A stretch of DNA of 29,464 nt from Fidelibacterota bacterium. GTDB lineage: Bacteria; Fidelibacterota; Marinisomatia; SCGC-AAA003-L08; GCA-002704045. Positions 16,728 through 25,344 of the stretch are shown here, in pieces (position 1 is the stretch's first letter; every line of letters starts with the position of its first letter). The stretch spans positions 1-29,464 of the forward strand of contig PAFF01000039.1 of assembly GCA_002704045.1 (NCBI GenBank), in the 5' to 3' direction. The position numbers were made by a program, and so were the translations under genes. The notes under the pieces were generated by a model, which saw only the letters and a list, made by a program, of their open reading frames with translations, was not told the DNA's origin and searched no databases.

Positions 16728-18367
16728 TGGAAAGAGAAGTATTTGATCTTGACGTTCTCTACGTTGGTGCTGGTCCTGCAACATTAGCTAGTGCATATCA
16801 TTTAAATCAAAAATTTAAATCAGATGGAAAAGATATATCAATTGGAATAATAGAAAAAGCAAAGGAAATTGGTGCTCACTCTCTTTCAGGAGCTGTATTA
16901 GATCCAATATCAATTAAAGAACTAATTCCTGATTATATCGAAAAAGGATTTCCAATTGAATCTAAGGTGAAACAAGAAAAAATGTTTTACTTGAGTGAAA
17001 AAAATAAATTTACTTTTCCATATATACCAAAACAAATGAGTCATCACGGCTGCTACATTGTGTCAATTGGAAAGATTACTAGATGGCTTGGTAACCTATG
17101 TGAAGATGCTGGTATAGATATTTTTGCAGGTTTTCCCGGTTCAGAACTACTCTATAAGGATGATAGAGTCATAGGAGTGAGAACTGGTGATAGAGGTATT
17201 GATAAACACGGCAATCAAAAAGCTAATTTTGAACCAGGTGTTGACATTCACGCTAAAGTTGTCATTCTAGGGGAAGGCACAAGGGGTAGTCTTACTAAAA
17301 AACTAATTAAAAAGTTTGATTTGATGAAAGACAAAAATCCTCAAGTTTGGGCAATTGGAGTAAAAGAATTATGGAAGATGCCCAAAGATACAGTTCCTGA
17401 AGGCTATGTTGGACACACAATGGGTTTCCCATTGGGTCATAATATTTTTGGTGGCGGATTTCTATATGGTATGAAAGATGATATTTGGGATTTAGGTTTA
17501 GTTACCGGTTTGGATTATTCAAATCCTAACATAGATCCACATCACGAACTTCAATTATTAAAAACTCATCCTTGGATAAAATCTCTTCTAAAGGATGGTG
17601 AAATGATTGCATATGGTGCAAAAACTTTGCCGGAGGGTGGATGGTATTCTTTACCTAAACTAAATGCTCCAGGAGCATTAGTTATTGGTGATTCGGCAGG
17701 ATTTTTGAATGGTCAAAGACTTAAAGGAATACACCTAGCAATGAAGTCTGGTATGATTGCTGCAGATACAATTTATAATGGTTTAACAAATGACAATTTA
17801 GATAACCAACTAAATAATTTTGAACAAAATATAAAGAATAGTTGGGTTTATACTGAAATGTACAAAGCTAGAAATTTTCATCAAGCTTTTGATAAAGGTC
17901 TATTTGCAGGAATGTATAATGCTGGCATTGGCCTTTTTACAGGTGGACGAGGATGGGGATTTAAAAATAAATTAAGTTCAAAATCTGGTTATAAACACTT
18001 AGATCCCAAATCTGTAGTTGATAATTCAAAATATGAAAATTTAAAATTTGACGGAAAATACCTATTTGATAAAGTGACAAATGTATATCGCTCTTCAACA
18101 AGTCACAATGAAGATCAGGTACCACATTTACATATACAGGATACAGACGTTTGTATTGATAAGTGTGAAAAAGAATTTGGGAACCCCTGTGAAAAGTTTT
18201 GTCCTGCTGATGTCTATAATATCGTTGAAGAAAATGAACAAAAAAAAATGCATATAAATTTTTCTAATTGTGTTCACTGTAAAACCTGTGATATTATGGA
18301 TCCATATCAAATCATTGATTGGGTTACCCCAGAAGGTGGTGATGGACCTGGTTGGGTTAATTTATAA
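16727..18367 (+). CDS. Electron transfer flavoprotein-ubiquinone oxidoreductase (ETF-QO)
   Basis: ETF-QO passes electrons from reduced ETF to the membrane quinone pool. The protein has 546 residues, as in bacterial and mitochondrial homologues. The N-terminal FAD-binding motif is LYVGAGPATLASAYHL (11-26). A quinone/FAD-binding body follows, with GAHSLSGAVLDP, GWYSLPKLNAPGALVIGDSA and GFLNGQRLKGIHLAMKSG. The C-terminal domain holds the 4Fe-4S cluster: CPADVYNI (Cys492) and CVHCKTCD (Cys515, 518, 521), then PEGGDGPGW, closely matching human ETF-QO. The protein is a membrane-peripheral enzyme. The operon contains no acyl-CoA dehydrogenase, so the electron donors are encoded elsewhere. Confidence 0.96.
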   Translation: MEREVFDLDVLYVGAGPATLASAYHLNQKFKSDGKDISIGIIEKAKEIGAHSLSGAVLDPISIKELIPDYIEKGFPIESKVKQEKMFYLSEKNKFTFPYIPKQMSHHGCYIVSIGKITRWLGNLCEDAGIDIFAGFPGSELLYKDDRVIGVRTGDRGIDKHGNQKANFEPGVDIHAKVVILGEGTRGSLTKKLIKKFDLMKDKNPQVWAIGVKELWKMPKDTVPEGYVGHTMGFPLGHNIFGGGFLYGMKDDIWDLGLVTGLDYSNPNIDPHHELQLLKTHPWIKSLLKDGEMIAYGAKTLPEGGWYSLPKLNAPGALVIGDSAGFLNGQRLKGIHLAMKSGMIAADTIYNGLTNDNLDNQLNNFEQNIKNSWVYTEMYKARNFHQAFDKGLFAGMYNAGIGLFTGGRGWGFKNKLSSKSGYKHLDPKSVVDNSKYENLKFDGKYLFDKVTNVYRSSTSHNEDQVPHLHIQDTDVCIDKCEKEFGNPCEKFCPADVYNIVEENEQKKMHINFSNCVHCKTCDIMDPYQIIDWVTPEGGDGPGWVNL

Positions 18368-18525
18368 TTATATTTGATCAAAAAATTCAAAAAAAACTAT
18401 TATTGCAGGTAATCTTGAAATTTTCTTGAAAAACCTCTTTGAAAATCAATCTAAATTTACTTATCTTAATTTGCTTATAAAGAAAGAAAAGATTTATCTA
18501 AATATCTTAAATAAGGAGGATAATA
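18368..18525 (+). promoter_or_regulatory. Leader of the 756-residue secreted protein with three TTGAAA boxes and a perfect Shine-Dalgarno
   Basis: This is a 158-base gap after the etf operon. TTGAAA occurs three times, at 18415, 18426 and 18439. The last is followed 16 bases later by TTATCT (18461), a possible but weak -35/-10 pair. AAGGAGG at 18513-18519, six bases before the ATG, is the strongest ribosome binding site in the window. Together these suggest a strongly expressed gene. No hairpin terminator for the etf operon is visible here. Confidence 0.5.
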
Positions 18526-20796
18526 ATGAGACATCTTAATAAACTAATGGTAGTTTTGTCGTTCTCAATAATGACATTCATTACCGCACAAGATGCAGCT
18601 GGTGACTATAAACTAAACGCAGTATATGTTAAATATACTGATTTAGCAAGAGAAGCAGCTAACTTAACAGTATATGACATATATGGTTTGGATCAAAGCT
18701 TCGATCTATTATCATTTGATGTTATGGATCCGATTGGCCAAGTAATTAATGGTCCAGTTGGTGGCCCTTACCTTGAACAAACAGGTGTAAACTTAAATGT
18801 TTCACTTTATGACGACGGTACAGGAGCTTTTACAGAGGGTAGTACTTACCCAACAACTGACTTAGTTGATTGTGTAACTGAGCTTGGAATTTTCCCAGTA
18901 ACAGATGAAATTATATATTCCTCTGATATGGCTAATGTTGGAGAAAATGTTGCTCAACTAACATCAATTTTAGGAATGGAATCCGGAAGTCCATATGTAC
19001 AAAACTTTGCTTGGGCTTGTTCAAATGGTGAGGCAGCTGATGGCTGTTCAAATTACGGCAATCCTTGCGGAACAGGTACTGCTTGTTTAGACTGTATGGA
19101 TTTCTGTGTTGGATATGTCATGGCAAATTATGGATACACTGAAGAAGAAGCAAATGGATTTTGTTCATCAACACCAGATGAACAATTTGGATGTGCTGAC
19201 TCTTGCTTAGATTTTGTTGAGCCTGGTGTTTGTTTACCAACAGGTGACCAATTACCTATTGGTACTTTTGCTTTATACGAATCTGAATTATTTGACTATT
19301 TCCCAGAAGAACCAACACTTATCGATTTAGATGGTGATGGAACTCCTGACTTACCAGGTTTTGCTCAGGGATATATCACTGATCAAACAGTTCCTTGGGT
19401 GGATATGTTTAACTCTACTACAGGTGAGCTAGTTCCTGATGGTGTCCCAGATCTACCTGCAGCTGACATTTACATGGAATGGCACGCTATTGATGGTGTA
19501 GTTTCTCAAAGTGGTTTTGGTGATATTTTATTTCCTGAAGATGGATGGGATGAAGACGGAGACGGAACACCATTAGACAGAATCTTAGGTCTAGGTGCTA
19601 TCCCTTCTTCTAACATTAATGCTGCTTGTGTTCCTGCTGCTGCAAATGATGGATACCAAGCACTAAACTACCCAGCTTTTGGTGATTTATCTGCAGCTTA
19701 TCCAGCAGGATGTATCGAAGTTGTATCAGTTGATATGGGATATATTTTGAATCCTACACTTTCATCTTTAGGTGGATTAGCGGGTCCAATGGTTACTTGG
19801 CATACTTTAATGGTTATGGCTGGAAATATGGATTCTGATGGTGACGGTGTACCAGAATCAACATTACCATGCTTAGCAGCAGATGAAGATGGAACTTGTA
19901 CACTTGATGATACAATGATGGATTTTGATCCAAGTTGTTTAGCAGATGGTGATTTATCTGATTGTATGGGAAGACTAGTTTTTAACCACCCTGCACAATG
20001 CTTCAAAGTTATTGAAGAGCGTCAGGTTTACATTGACTTCTATGAAGTTTCAAGTAGTTTAGCTGGTGATGTTAACCTTGATGGTAACATTGACGTTGTT
20101 GATGTTGTTGCTGTAGTTGGTCACATTTTAGGAAACACAACTCTTGAAGGCGAATCTCTAACAAACGCTGATATCAGCGGTGATGGTACTATTGATGTAG
20201 TTGATGTAGTTGCGATTGTTTCTGAAATATTAAATGGAAGATCAGCTGATAACGCAACATCCGCTACAATCAAAACTTCAGATAACTCTGTACTAATGGA
20301 TTCAAATGGCTTTGTAGGTGCTGTTCAAATGACTTTATCTCATACAGATAATTTTAAGATTGAAATGACATCTAACGCTATGGTTGCAGATTATAAAACT
20401 TCTGGTAACAAAACTACTCTAATTGTAGTTGCTCCAGTAGGTGAATTATTTACTGCTTCAGGTGATTACACAATAGATGAAGTTTTAGCAGCTACTAATG
20501 ATGGTTATATCAATGTTAATGTTGAAACACCATTTGAGTTTGAAGTTAGTGCTGCATATCCTAATCCATTTAACCCATCAACAAATCTTAAATTAGATTT
20601 AAATACAGACTCTAATGTTAATATTAGCGTCTACAATGTTATGGGTCAATTAACAGATGTATTAGTTAATGACAATTTAAGTGCTAATTCTTATTCATTG
20701 ACTTGGAATGCTTCTGATGTACCTAGCGGTTTATACTTTATTAAAACCAAAGTAGGAACAGCTACAAGTGTTCAAAAAGTAATGTTAATAAAATAA
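18526..20796 (+). CDS. Secreted surface protein: Cys-rich body, dockerin type I, cohesin-like domain, C-terminal sorting domain
   Basis: The protein has 756 residues with a signal peptide (1-21, ending TAQ). The N-terminal body (22-510) is unrecognised. It has a Cys-rich stretch at 165-236 (11 Cys) and scattered calcium-type loops: DLDGDGTPD (267-275), DEDGDGTPLD (342-351) and DSDGDGVPES (436-445). Residues 513-571 are a dockerin type I module with two loops, DVNLDGNIDVVD and DISGDGTIDVVD. Residues about 580-670 form a compact beta domain (VGAVQMTLSH, MVADYKTSGNKTTL) whose strand order resembles the cohesin-like units at the left edge. Residues 675-756 are a Por/type IX-like sorting domain (AYPNPFNPSTNLKLDL, YNVMGQL, SGLYFIK). 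The gene has its own promoter region and terminator, so it is monocistronic. Function unknown; surface display or secretion is well supported. Confidence 0.85.
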   Translation: MRHLNKLMVVLSFSIMTFITAQDAAGDYKLNAVYVKYTDLAREAANLTVYDIYGLDQSFDLLSFDVMDPIGQVINGPVGGPYLEQTGVNLNVSLYDDGTGAFTEGSTYPTTDLVDCVTELGIFPVTDEIIYSSDMANVGENVAQLTSILGMESGSPYVQNFAWACSNGEAADGCSNYGNPCGTGTACLDCMDFCVGYVMANYGYTEEEANGFCSSTPDEQFGCADSCLDFVEPGVCLPTGDQLPIGTFALYESELFDYFPEEPTLIDLDGDGTPDLPGFAQGYITDQTVPWVDMFNSTTGELVPDGVPDLPAADIYMEWHAIDGVVSQSGFGDILFPEDGWDEDGDGTPLDRILGLGAIPSSNINAACVPAAANDGYQALNYPAFGDLSAAYPAGCIEVVSVDMGYILNPTLSSLGGLAGPMVTWHTLMVMAGNMDSDGDGVPESTLPCLAADEDGTCTLDDTMMDFDPSCLADGDLSDCMGRLVFNHPAQCFKVIEERQVYIDFYEVSSSLAGDVNLDGNIDVVDVVAVVGHILGNTTLEGESLTNADISGDGTIDVVDVVAIVSEILNGRSADNATSATIKTSDNSVLMDSNGFVGAVQMTLSHTDNFKIEMTSNAMVADYKTSGNKTTLIVVAPVGELFTASGDYTIDEVLAATNDGYINVNVETPFEFEVSAAYPNPFNPSTNLKLDLNTDSNVNISVYNVMGQLTDVLVNDNLSANSYSLTWNASDVPSGLYFIKTKVGTATSVQKVMLIK

Positions 20797-20817
20797 TATA
20801 GTATTTAATTATATTTT

Positions 20818-20850
20818 TAAAGCAGCCCCTGTTAAGGGGCTGCTTTATTT
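20818..20850 (+). terminator. Rho-independent terminator after the secreted dockerin protein
   Basis: The hairpin has arms TAAAGCAGCCCCT and AGGGGCTGCTTTA around a 4-base loop (GTTA, 20831-20834), followed by a T-rich tail. The stem is about 13 bp with a GC-rich core. It lies 22 bases after the stop and separates this gene from the TonB-dependent receptor, which must then have its own promoter in 20851-20916. Confidence 0.9.
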
Positions 20851-20916
20851 ATAAAAAAACTTTTTAAAATACCCCTATCAATCTCTAATTAAAATTCGTT
20901 CATTTAAAAATTTTGT

Positions 20917-20930
20917 AGGAAATAACTTTG
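20917..20930 (+). promoter_or_regulatory. Ribosome binding site that selects a TTG start for the receptor gene
   Basis: AGGAAA (20917-20922) lies at a good distance before TTG 20928-20930. The TTG is followed by Lys-Lys-Ile-Asn and a hydrophobic signal segment. No ATG occurs in frame ahead of the signal peptide. Confidence 0.65.
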
Positions 20931-23900
20931 AAAAAAATTAACTATACATTTTTTATAATATTAATATCACTCAATTTCCTTTTTTCTAAAGGATCAATAT
21001 TATCAGGTTATGTTAAAGATCTGAATTCTGGAGATCCGTTAACCGGTGCTAATGTGATTCTAGAAAAAACACAAAATCCAACATCCAGTACAACCTTGGG
21101 TAGTGCTACTGATTTAGATGGATTTTATAAAATTCAAAATATTCCCATTGGTGAATATTCTGTTTCAGTACTTTATATAGGATATGAAAATCAAAAAAAA
21201 ATTATTAAAGTTAAAGCAGATCAAAATTATACATATAATTTTGACATAAGCCCATCAGCTATTCAGCTTCAAGAAACAACTGTAACTGGTACACAAAGAA
21301 AAGAAAAAATTACAGAAGCTCCAGCTTCAATGGAAATTATAAGTTCAAGAGAAATTAGAAGAGAAGCATCTGCAAATTTAGGTTCTTTTTTAAAGGGATT
21401 AAAAGGAGTTGATTATACTGCTAGCGGCGTTGATAATTATGCTATATCTATTAGAGGTTTCAATAGCAGTTTTAGCACAAGATTACTTACCCTAACAGAT
21501 GGTCGTGTAGCCAACATCCCAGCACTTAGAGCTATAAACTATAGTGCAATTCCACAATCAACAGAAGATGTTGAAAATATTGAAGTTGTTCTTGGTCCTT
21601 CAACAGCTCTTTATGGCGCAAATGCTCATAGTGGTGTTGTAAATATTACTAGCAAATCACCTGCTAAAAGTGAAGGATTTATTTTAAATATTTCTGGAAC
21701 AAATGATGATAGAGATCTTTTAAAAATCGATGGGAGATGGGCTAAAAAATTCAATAATTGGAGCATGAAAATTTCTGGTGGTGCTATGCGCGCACAAGAA
21801 TGGCCATATATATCGGAGGAAGAATGGTTTGTACATAGAGCACCTATTGTTGGACATCCTTCTAGAAAAAATGATGGAAAAGATAATAATCCTTGGAGTA
21901 ATGTTAGCTCCCAAGGTAATGATATAAATGATGGTATTTGGGAGGCTAATATATTTGGAGATTCCGTTTTAATTGGAGATGGTGAAGCAATGAATACGGG
22001 TGATCCAGATAATGATGGAGTTATGGGTGAAGACTGGTACAATGGTTATGATGATGATGGAGATGGTCAAACTGATGAAGACTATTTTATTGCTGATGGT
22101 ATAGATAATGACGGTGATGGAATAATTGATGAAAACATTGATTATGAAACTGATCAATGGGCAGATGGTGTTGACAACGATGGTAATGGTCTTATTGATG
22201 ATGTTCACGAACGAACAAACTCTGATGGATCATCAAGGACGCTAACAAACTTACAAGGGAATCTACTGGTATTCAATGGGAGAGTTAATCAATACTTTCC
22301 TAATGGAGACCTAAATCCTTTTCACGATGAAAATTATGATTATTCTGATTGTGCAATTGGGAATTTAGGTGTTCCTGATCAAAATTGCCACATTTACGGA
22401 GACTACAAATGGGATGAGGACAATTTTACTCCAATATTTGATACATGGGTATTTGATTATGGTATTGATGGTCTTCCTGGAGATCCTTTTATTGATAAAG
22501 CTGGTGATTTAGAATTCCAAATTGGTGAATCATTAAATAATAATGGTACTGATATTCAAGATTGTGGATTAGATGGGGAATGTCCTTATCTTTTATTTGG
22601 AGAAGGTAAATGTAGTGGTTTTATTTCGAATCCAAATTATCCAGGCTATGCTGACACGGGTGAATGCAATGGTGAATGGGAACCTGGTGATAGATGGGTA
22701 GATAATGGTGATGGTGTACCAGATTATCTCACTGACCAATATGATATTAGTATTAATGATCAAAATTACTTGAACCAAGATCAAGATGTTTGGCCTATAG
22801 CAAATGGTATATGGGATGTTGGAGAGGTAATTCTGGATTGTGGTAATGATGGACTCTGTCCCGGCGATGATAACTATCCAGGACAAGATCCAGGAGAAAG
22901 TGATTATATATTACGTCCTTACGATACAGGCGAAAAAGACGGAATATTAGATTCAGGTGATGGAAAATATGGTAAAGAAGGAGATTATCAACACAATTGG
23001 GATATTGTTACAGATGCAAATGGTGATGGAGTATCAGACTATCCTGATTTTGAAGTTAAAAATTTAAAGGGTGAAATAAGAATAGATTATGATCCAAATA
23101 ATGATTTTAATTTAAGTATACAATCAGGATCTTCTTGGGTAAAAACTCAACAAGTAACCGGTATTGGAAGATTCTTAAGTGAAGGATATAAATATGACTA
23201 TTATCAATTGCGATCAAGGTATAAAAATTGGTTTGCTCAGGCATACCTTAATAAAGGGAACTCTGGTCAAACAAGGGGTTATGGTCTAGGTAATAAAATA
23301 AAAGATGCTTCAAAAAATTATGCTGCCCAAATTCAACATAATTTTAATGTTAATGATTTTTTTAATACGAGCAATTTTCAATTAATGAATACTAAAATCA
23401 TTTGGGGAATTGATTATTTTGAAACTGCTCCTGAGACTTTCGGTACTATTTTAAATGATGGTCCAAATGGATATGATAATGATGGTGATAGCTATGCATT
23501 ACAAACAAATGGTATTGATGATGATAATAATGGTATCATTGATGATATTGGTGAACCTGGTGAAAAAGCGTTTGATGGAATTGATAATAATAACAATGGT
23601 TTAATTGATGAATCAGGCGAAGGTGTAGATGAAGAAGATGAATATAACGATGTTGATTCCTATGAGCTAGGTTTTTATTTTCAATCAAAAACGTATCTTA
23701 CATCCGATAAAAAACTTGAACTCATTCTCGCTTCTCGATTTGATTACCATGAACATTTAGATGATGGAGTGAAAATAGGTCCTAAAATTGGTCTTATGTA
23801 TGATCCTAATGATAAATTTTCTTTTAGAGCTACTTATGGTAGAGCTTATAATGTTCCTACTGTTAATACATTGCATCAAGATTTGTATATAGGTAAACTT

Positions 23901-25334
23901 AACATTTTTGATGTATACTTTAAAGGTAACAAAGATGGCTCACCATATTACAGAACAACTCCAAATGATATCTACACAAAAGATATCTCACCACCAATCT
24001 ATTATGATGGAAATGGAATAGCTCAAAGTGTAGGAAACTATTTCGAAGATGAATCAGAAAATTGCGCTGACATTGGTCAATGTTACCAAGATAGAATTCA
24101 AAATGCACCATTCTTTTTTAATTTTTCAGGTTCAGGTGCACCAGTAGACTACATTCCTTTAGATACAAGTAAATTTTTGGTATACATTTCTGAATTAAAT
24201 GGTGATGGTGTTTTATATACTCCAATTGAATCTCTGAACATACCTGATGTAGAACCAATCAAATCTGAACAAATACAAACATTTGAACTTGGTTTCAAAG
24301 GAAGGGTAGGATTAAAAACAGTTCTAACAGCAGATTATTATATAAGTAATTATACAGACTTTTTTAGTTCTGCTACAATTATTACACCAACAATTATCCA
24401 AAGAACCTCTGAAGTTGATGATCACCTATTTAATGACACTGAACTTGATTATGATAATTTAAATTTTATGGGAACTATGCCAACAGATACAATTGGTTCT
24501 TTTCATCCCTACAGCACTGCTTGGAATGGTTTAGATGACGACAATGATTGGACTACTTGGGCAGAAACTGCAGGTTGGGAAAGTGACAGTAATAATGATG
24601 GAAATCCTATTGATCCAGGCGAATGGGGTTTCACATACATTGATGAAAATGGAGAAACTCAATTTTTGCACCCACACGAACTGAACTTTAATGGTTCTCA
24701 AATTCCTACTATTGCAGGATATGAAACAGCAACCGGTGATAGTTTATATACATATTATTTTAATTCAGTTGGAGTTGATGAATGGAGTGTTCAGGGAGGT
24801 TTGGATGAAGCTGAACAAGTGTTATCAACGCTTGAAAATGAAGATGGAACATACAACTACATTAGAGGAGTAACAAAATCGCCTCCAAATGTAATCCTTA
24901 GTTATCTCAACTATGGTAATGTATGGATGCAAGGTCTGGACATTGGATTTACACATTTCTTGACAGATAAAATAATTATCGATGGTAACATTGCCTGGTA
25001 TAATTCTACTAAATATTACAATGAACTTACAAAAAGAGATGATCCTATTAATGCTCCAAAACTAAAATATAATTTTGGCTTTAAATGGGATTCTAAATTC
25101 GGTGGATTTGCTGTCAATTATAGACATGTAGATAAATTTGAGTGGAAAGATGGTATATGGGCTGGTAACATAGGACCATATGATCTTGTTGATGTATTAT
25201 ATAATTTTGATATAAACAGTCATCTTGCACTTAACCTATCAGCAATGAATATTTTTAATAATATGCATCGTGAATTAGTTGGTGGTGCAAAACTTGGAAG
25301 ACAAATTACATTAAGACTGTCAACTTCTCTTTAG
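20928..25334 (+). CDS. TonB-dependent outer-membrane receptor with long calcium-loop insertions (TTG start)
   Basis: The protein has 1468 residues; classic receptors have about 700-1000. A signal peptide (1-20) is followed by a carboxypeptidase-like regulatory domain (22-110: GYVKDLNSGDPLTGANVILE, DGFYKIQNIPIGEYSV). Next is a TonB-box-like stretch (LQETTVTG, 114-121) and the plug domain (about 125-245: SIRGFN at 174-179, GPSTALYGANAHSGVVNIT). The barrel starts near 250. About 395 residues (310-705) interrupt it, rich in Asp, Asn and Gly, with loops such as GIDNDGDGIIDE and GVDNDGNGLIDD. Smaller insertions lie at 842-908 (GIDDDNNGIIDD, GIDNNNNGLIDE) and at about 1190-1270. The C-terminus LGRQITLRLSTSL is a normal barrel end. 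It should import an unknown large substrate using TonB energy. A PAP2 gene follows after 10 bases. No SusD-type partner is adjacent. Confidence 0.9.
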   Translation: MKKINYTFFIILISLNFLFSKGSILSGYVKDLNSGDPLTGANVILEKTQNPTSSTTLGSATDLDGFYKIQNIPIGEYSVSVLYIGYENQKKIIKVKADQNYTYNFDISPSAIQLQETTVTGTQRKEKITEAPASMEIISSREIRREASANLGSFLKGLKGVDYTASGVDNYAISIRGFNSSFSTRLLTLTDGRVANIPALRAINYSAIPQSTEDVENIEVVLGPSTALYGANAHSGVVNITSKSPAKSEGFILNISGTNDDRDLLKIDGRWAKKFNNWSMKISGGAMRAQEWPYISEEEWFVHRAPIVGHPSRKNDGKDNNPWSNVSSQGNDINDGIWEANIFGDSVLIGDGEAMNTGDPDNDGVMGEDWYNGYDDDGDGQTDEDYFIADGIDNDGDGIIDENIDYETDQWADGVDNDGNGLIDDVHERTNSDGSSRTLTNLQGNLLVFNGRVNQYFPNGDLNPFHDENYDYSDCAIGNLGVPDQNCHIYGDYKWDEDNFTPIFDTWVFDYGIDGLPGDPFIDKAGDLEFQIGESLNNNGTDIQDCGLDGECPYLLFGEGKCSGFISNPNYPGYADTGECNGEWEPGDRWVDNGDGVPDYLTDQYDISINDQNYLNQDQDVWPIANGIWDVGEVILDCGNDGLCPGDDNYPGQDPGESDYILRPYDTGEKDGILDSGDGKYGKEGDYQHNWDIVTDANGDGVSDYPDFEVKNLKGEIRIDYDPNNDFNLSIQSGSSWVKTQQVTGIGRFLSEGYKYDYYQLRSRYKNWFAQAYLNKGNSGQTRGYGLGNKIKDASKNYAAQIQHNFNVNDFFNTSNFQLMNTKIIWGIDYFETAPETFGTILNDGPNGYDNDGDSYALQTNGIDDDNNGIIDDIGEPGEKAFDGIDNNNNGLIDESGEGVDEEDEYNDVDSYELGFYFQSKTYLTSDKKLELILASRFDYHEHLDDGVKIGPKIGLMYDPNDKFSFRATYGRAYNVPTVNTLHQDLYIGKLNIFDVYFKGNKDGSPYYRTTPNDIYTKDISPPIYYDGNGIAQSVGNYFEDESENCADIGQCYQDRIQNAPFFFNFSGSGAPVDYIPLDTSKFLVYISELNGDGVLYTPIESLNIPDVEPIKSEQIQTFELGFKGRVGLKTVLTADYYISNYTDFFSSATIITPTIIQRTSEVDDHLFNDTELDYDNLNFMGTMPTDTIGSFHPYSTAWNGLDDDNDWTTWAETAGWESDSNNDGNPIDPGEWGFTYIDENGETQFLHPHELNFNGSQIPTIAGYETATGDSLYTYYFNSVGVDEWSVQGGLDEAEQVLSTLENEDGTYNYIRGVTKSPPNVILSYLNYGNVWMQGLDIGFTHFLTDKIIIDGNIAWYNSTKYYNELTKRDDPINAPKLKYNFGFKWDSKFGGFAVNYRHVDKFEWKDGIWAGNIGPYDLVDVLYNFDINSHLALNLSAMNIFNNMHRELVGGAKLGRQITLRLSTSL
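22044..22205 (+). repeat. Calcium-loop repeat cluster 1 in the receptor (DxDGDGxxDE type)
   Basis: Three related loops occur at residues 373-385 (GYDDDGDGQTDED), 391-403 (GIDNDGDGIIDEN) and 414-426 (GVDNDGNGLIDDV). At DNA level they share gatAAtGAtGGtGAtGG-like text. Spacing is 18 and 23 residues. They resemble EF-hand or thrombospondin type 3 calcium loops. Confidence 0.8.
23469..23615 (+). repeat. Calcium-loop repeat cluster 2 in the receptor
   Basis: Loops occur at residues 848-856 (GYDNDGDSY), 862-874 (GIDDDNNGIIDDI) and 884-896 (GIDNNNNGLIDES). They have the same pattern as cluster 1 but lie in a different barrel loop. Confidence 0.75.
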
Positions 25335-25344
25335 TATAAAACAT

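Noticed and set aside
19698..20006. A 102-residue minus-strand open frame inside the dockerin protein gene.
   Set aside because: The plus-strand frame has a signal peptide, dockerin and sorting domain. The reverse frame shows no recognisable protein.
21626..22208. Long minus-strand open frames opposite the receptor gene (also at 22593-22886 and 23920-24111).
   Set aside because: They arise from the biased GAT/GGT codons of the Asp/Gly-rich repeats read backwards. They encode low-complexity Ile/Thr-rich text, lack ribosome binding sites, and lie inside a well-supported gene.
21980..23620. CRISPR array or DNA satellite in the repetitive GAT/GGT-rich stretch.
   Set aside because: Repeats are of protein-loop type, irregularly spaced (14-23 residues), in frame, and without constant repeat/spacer structure.
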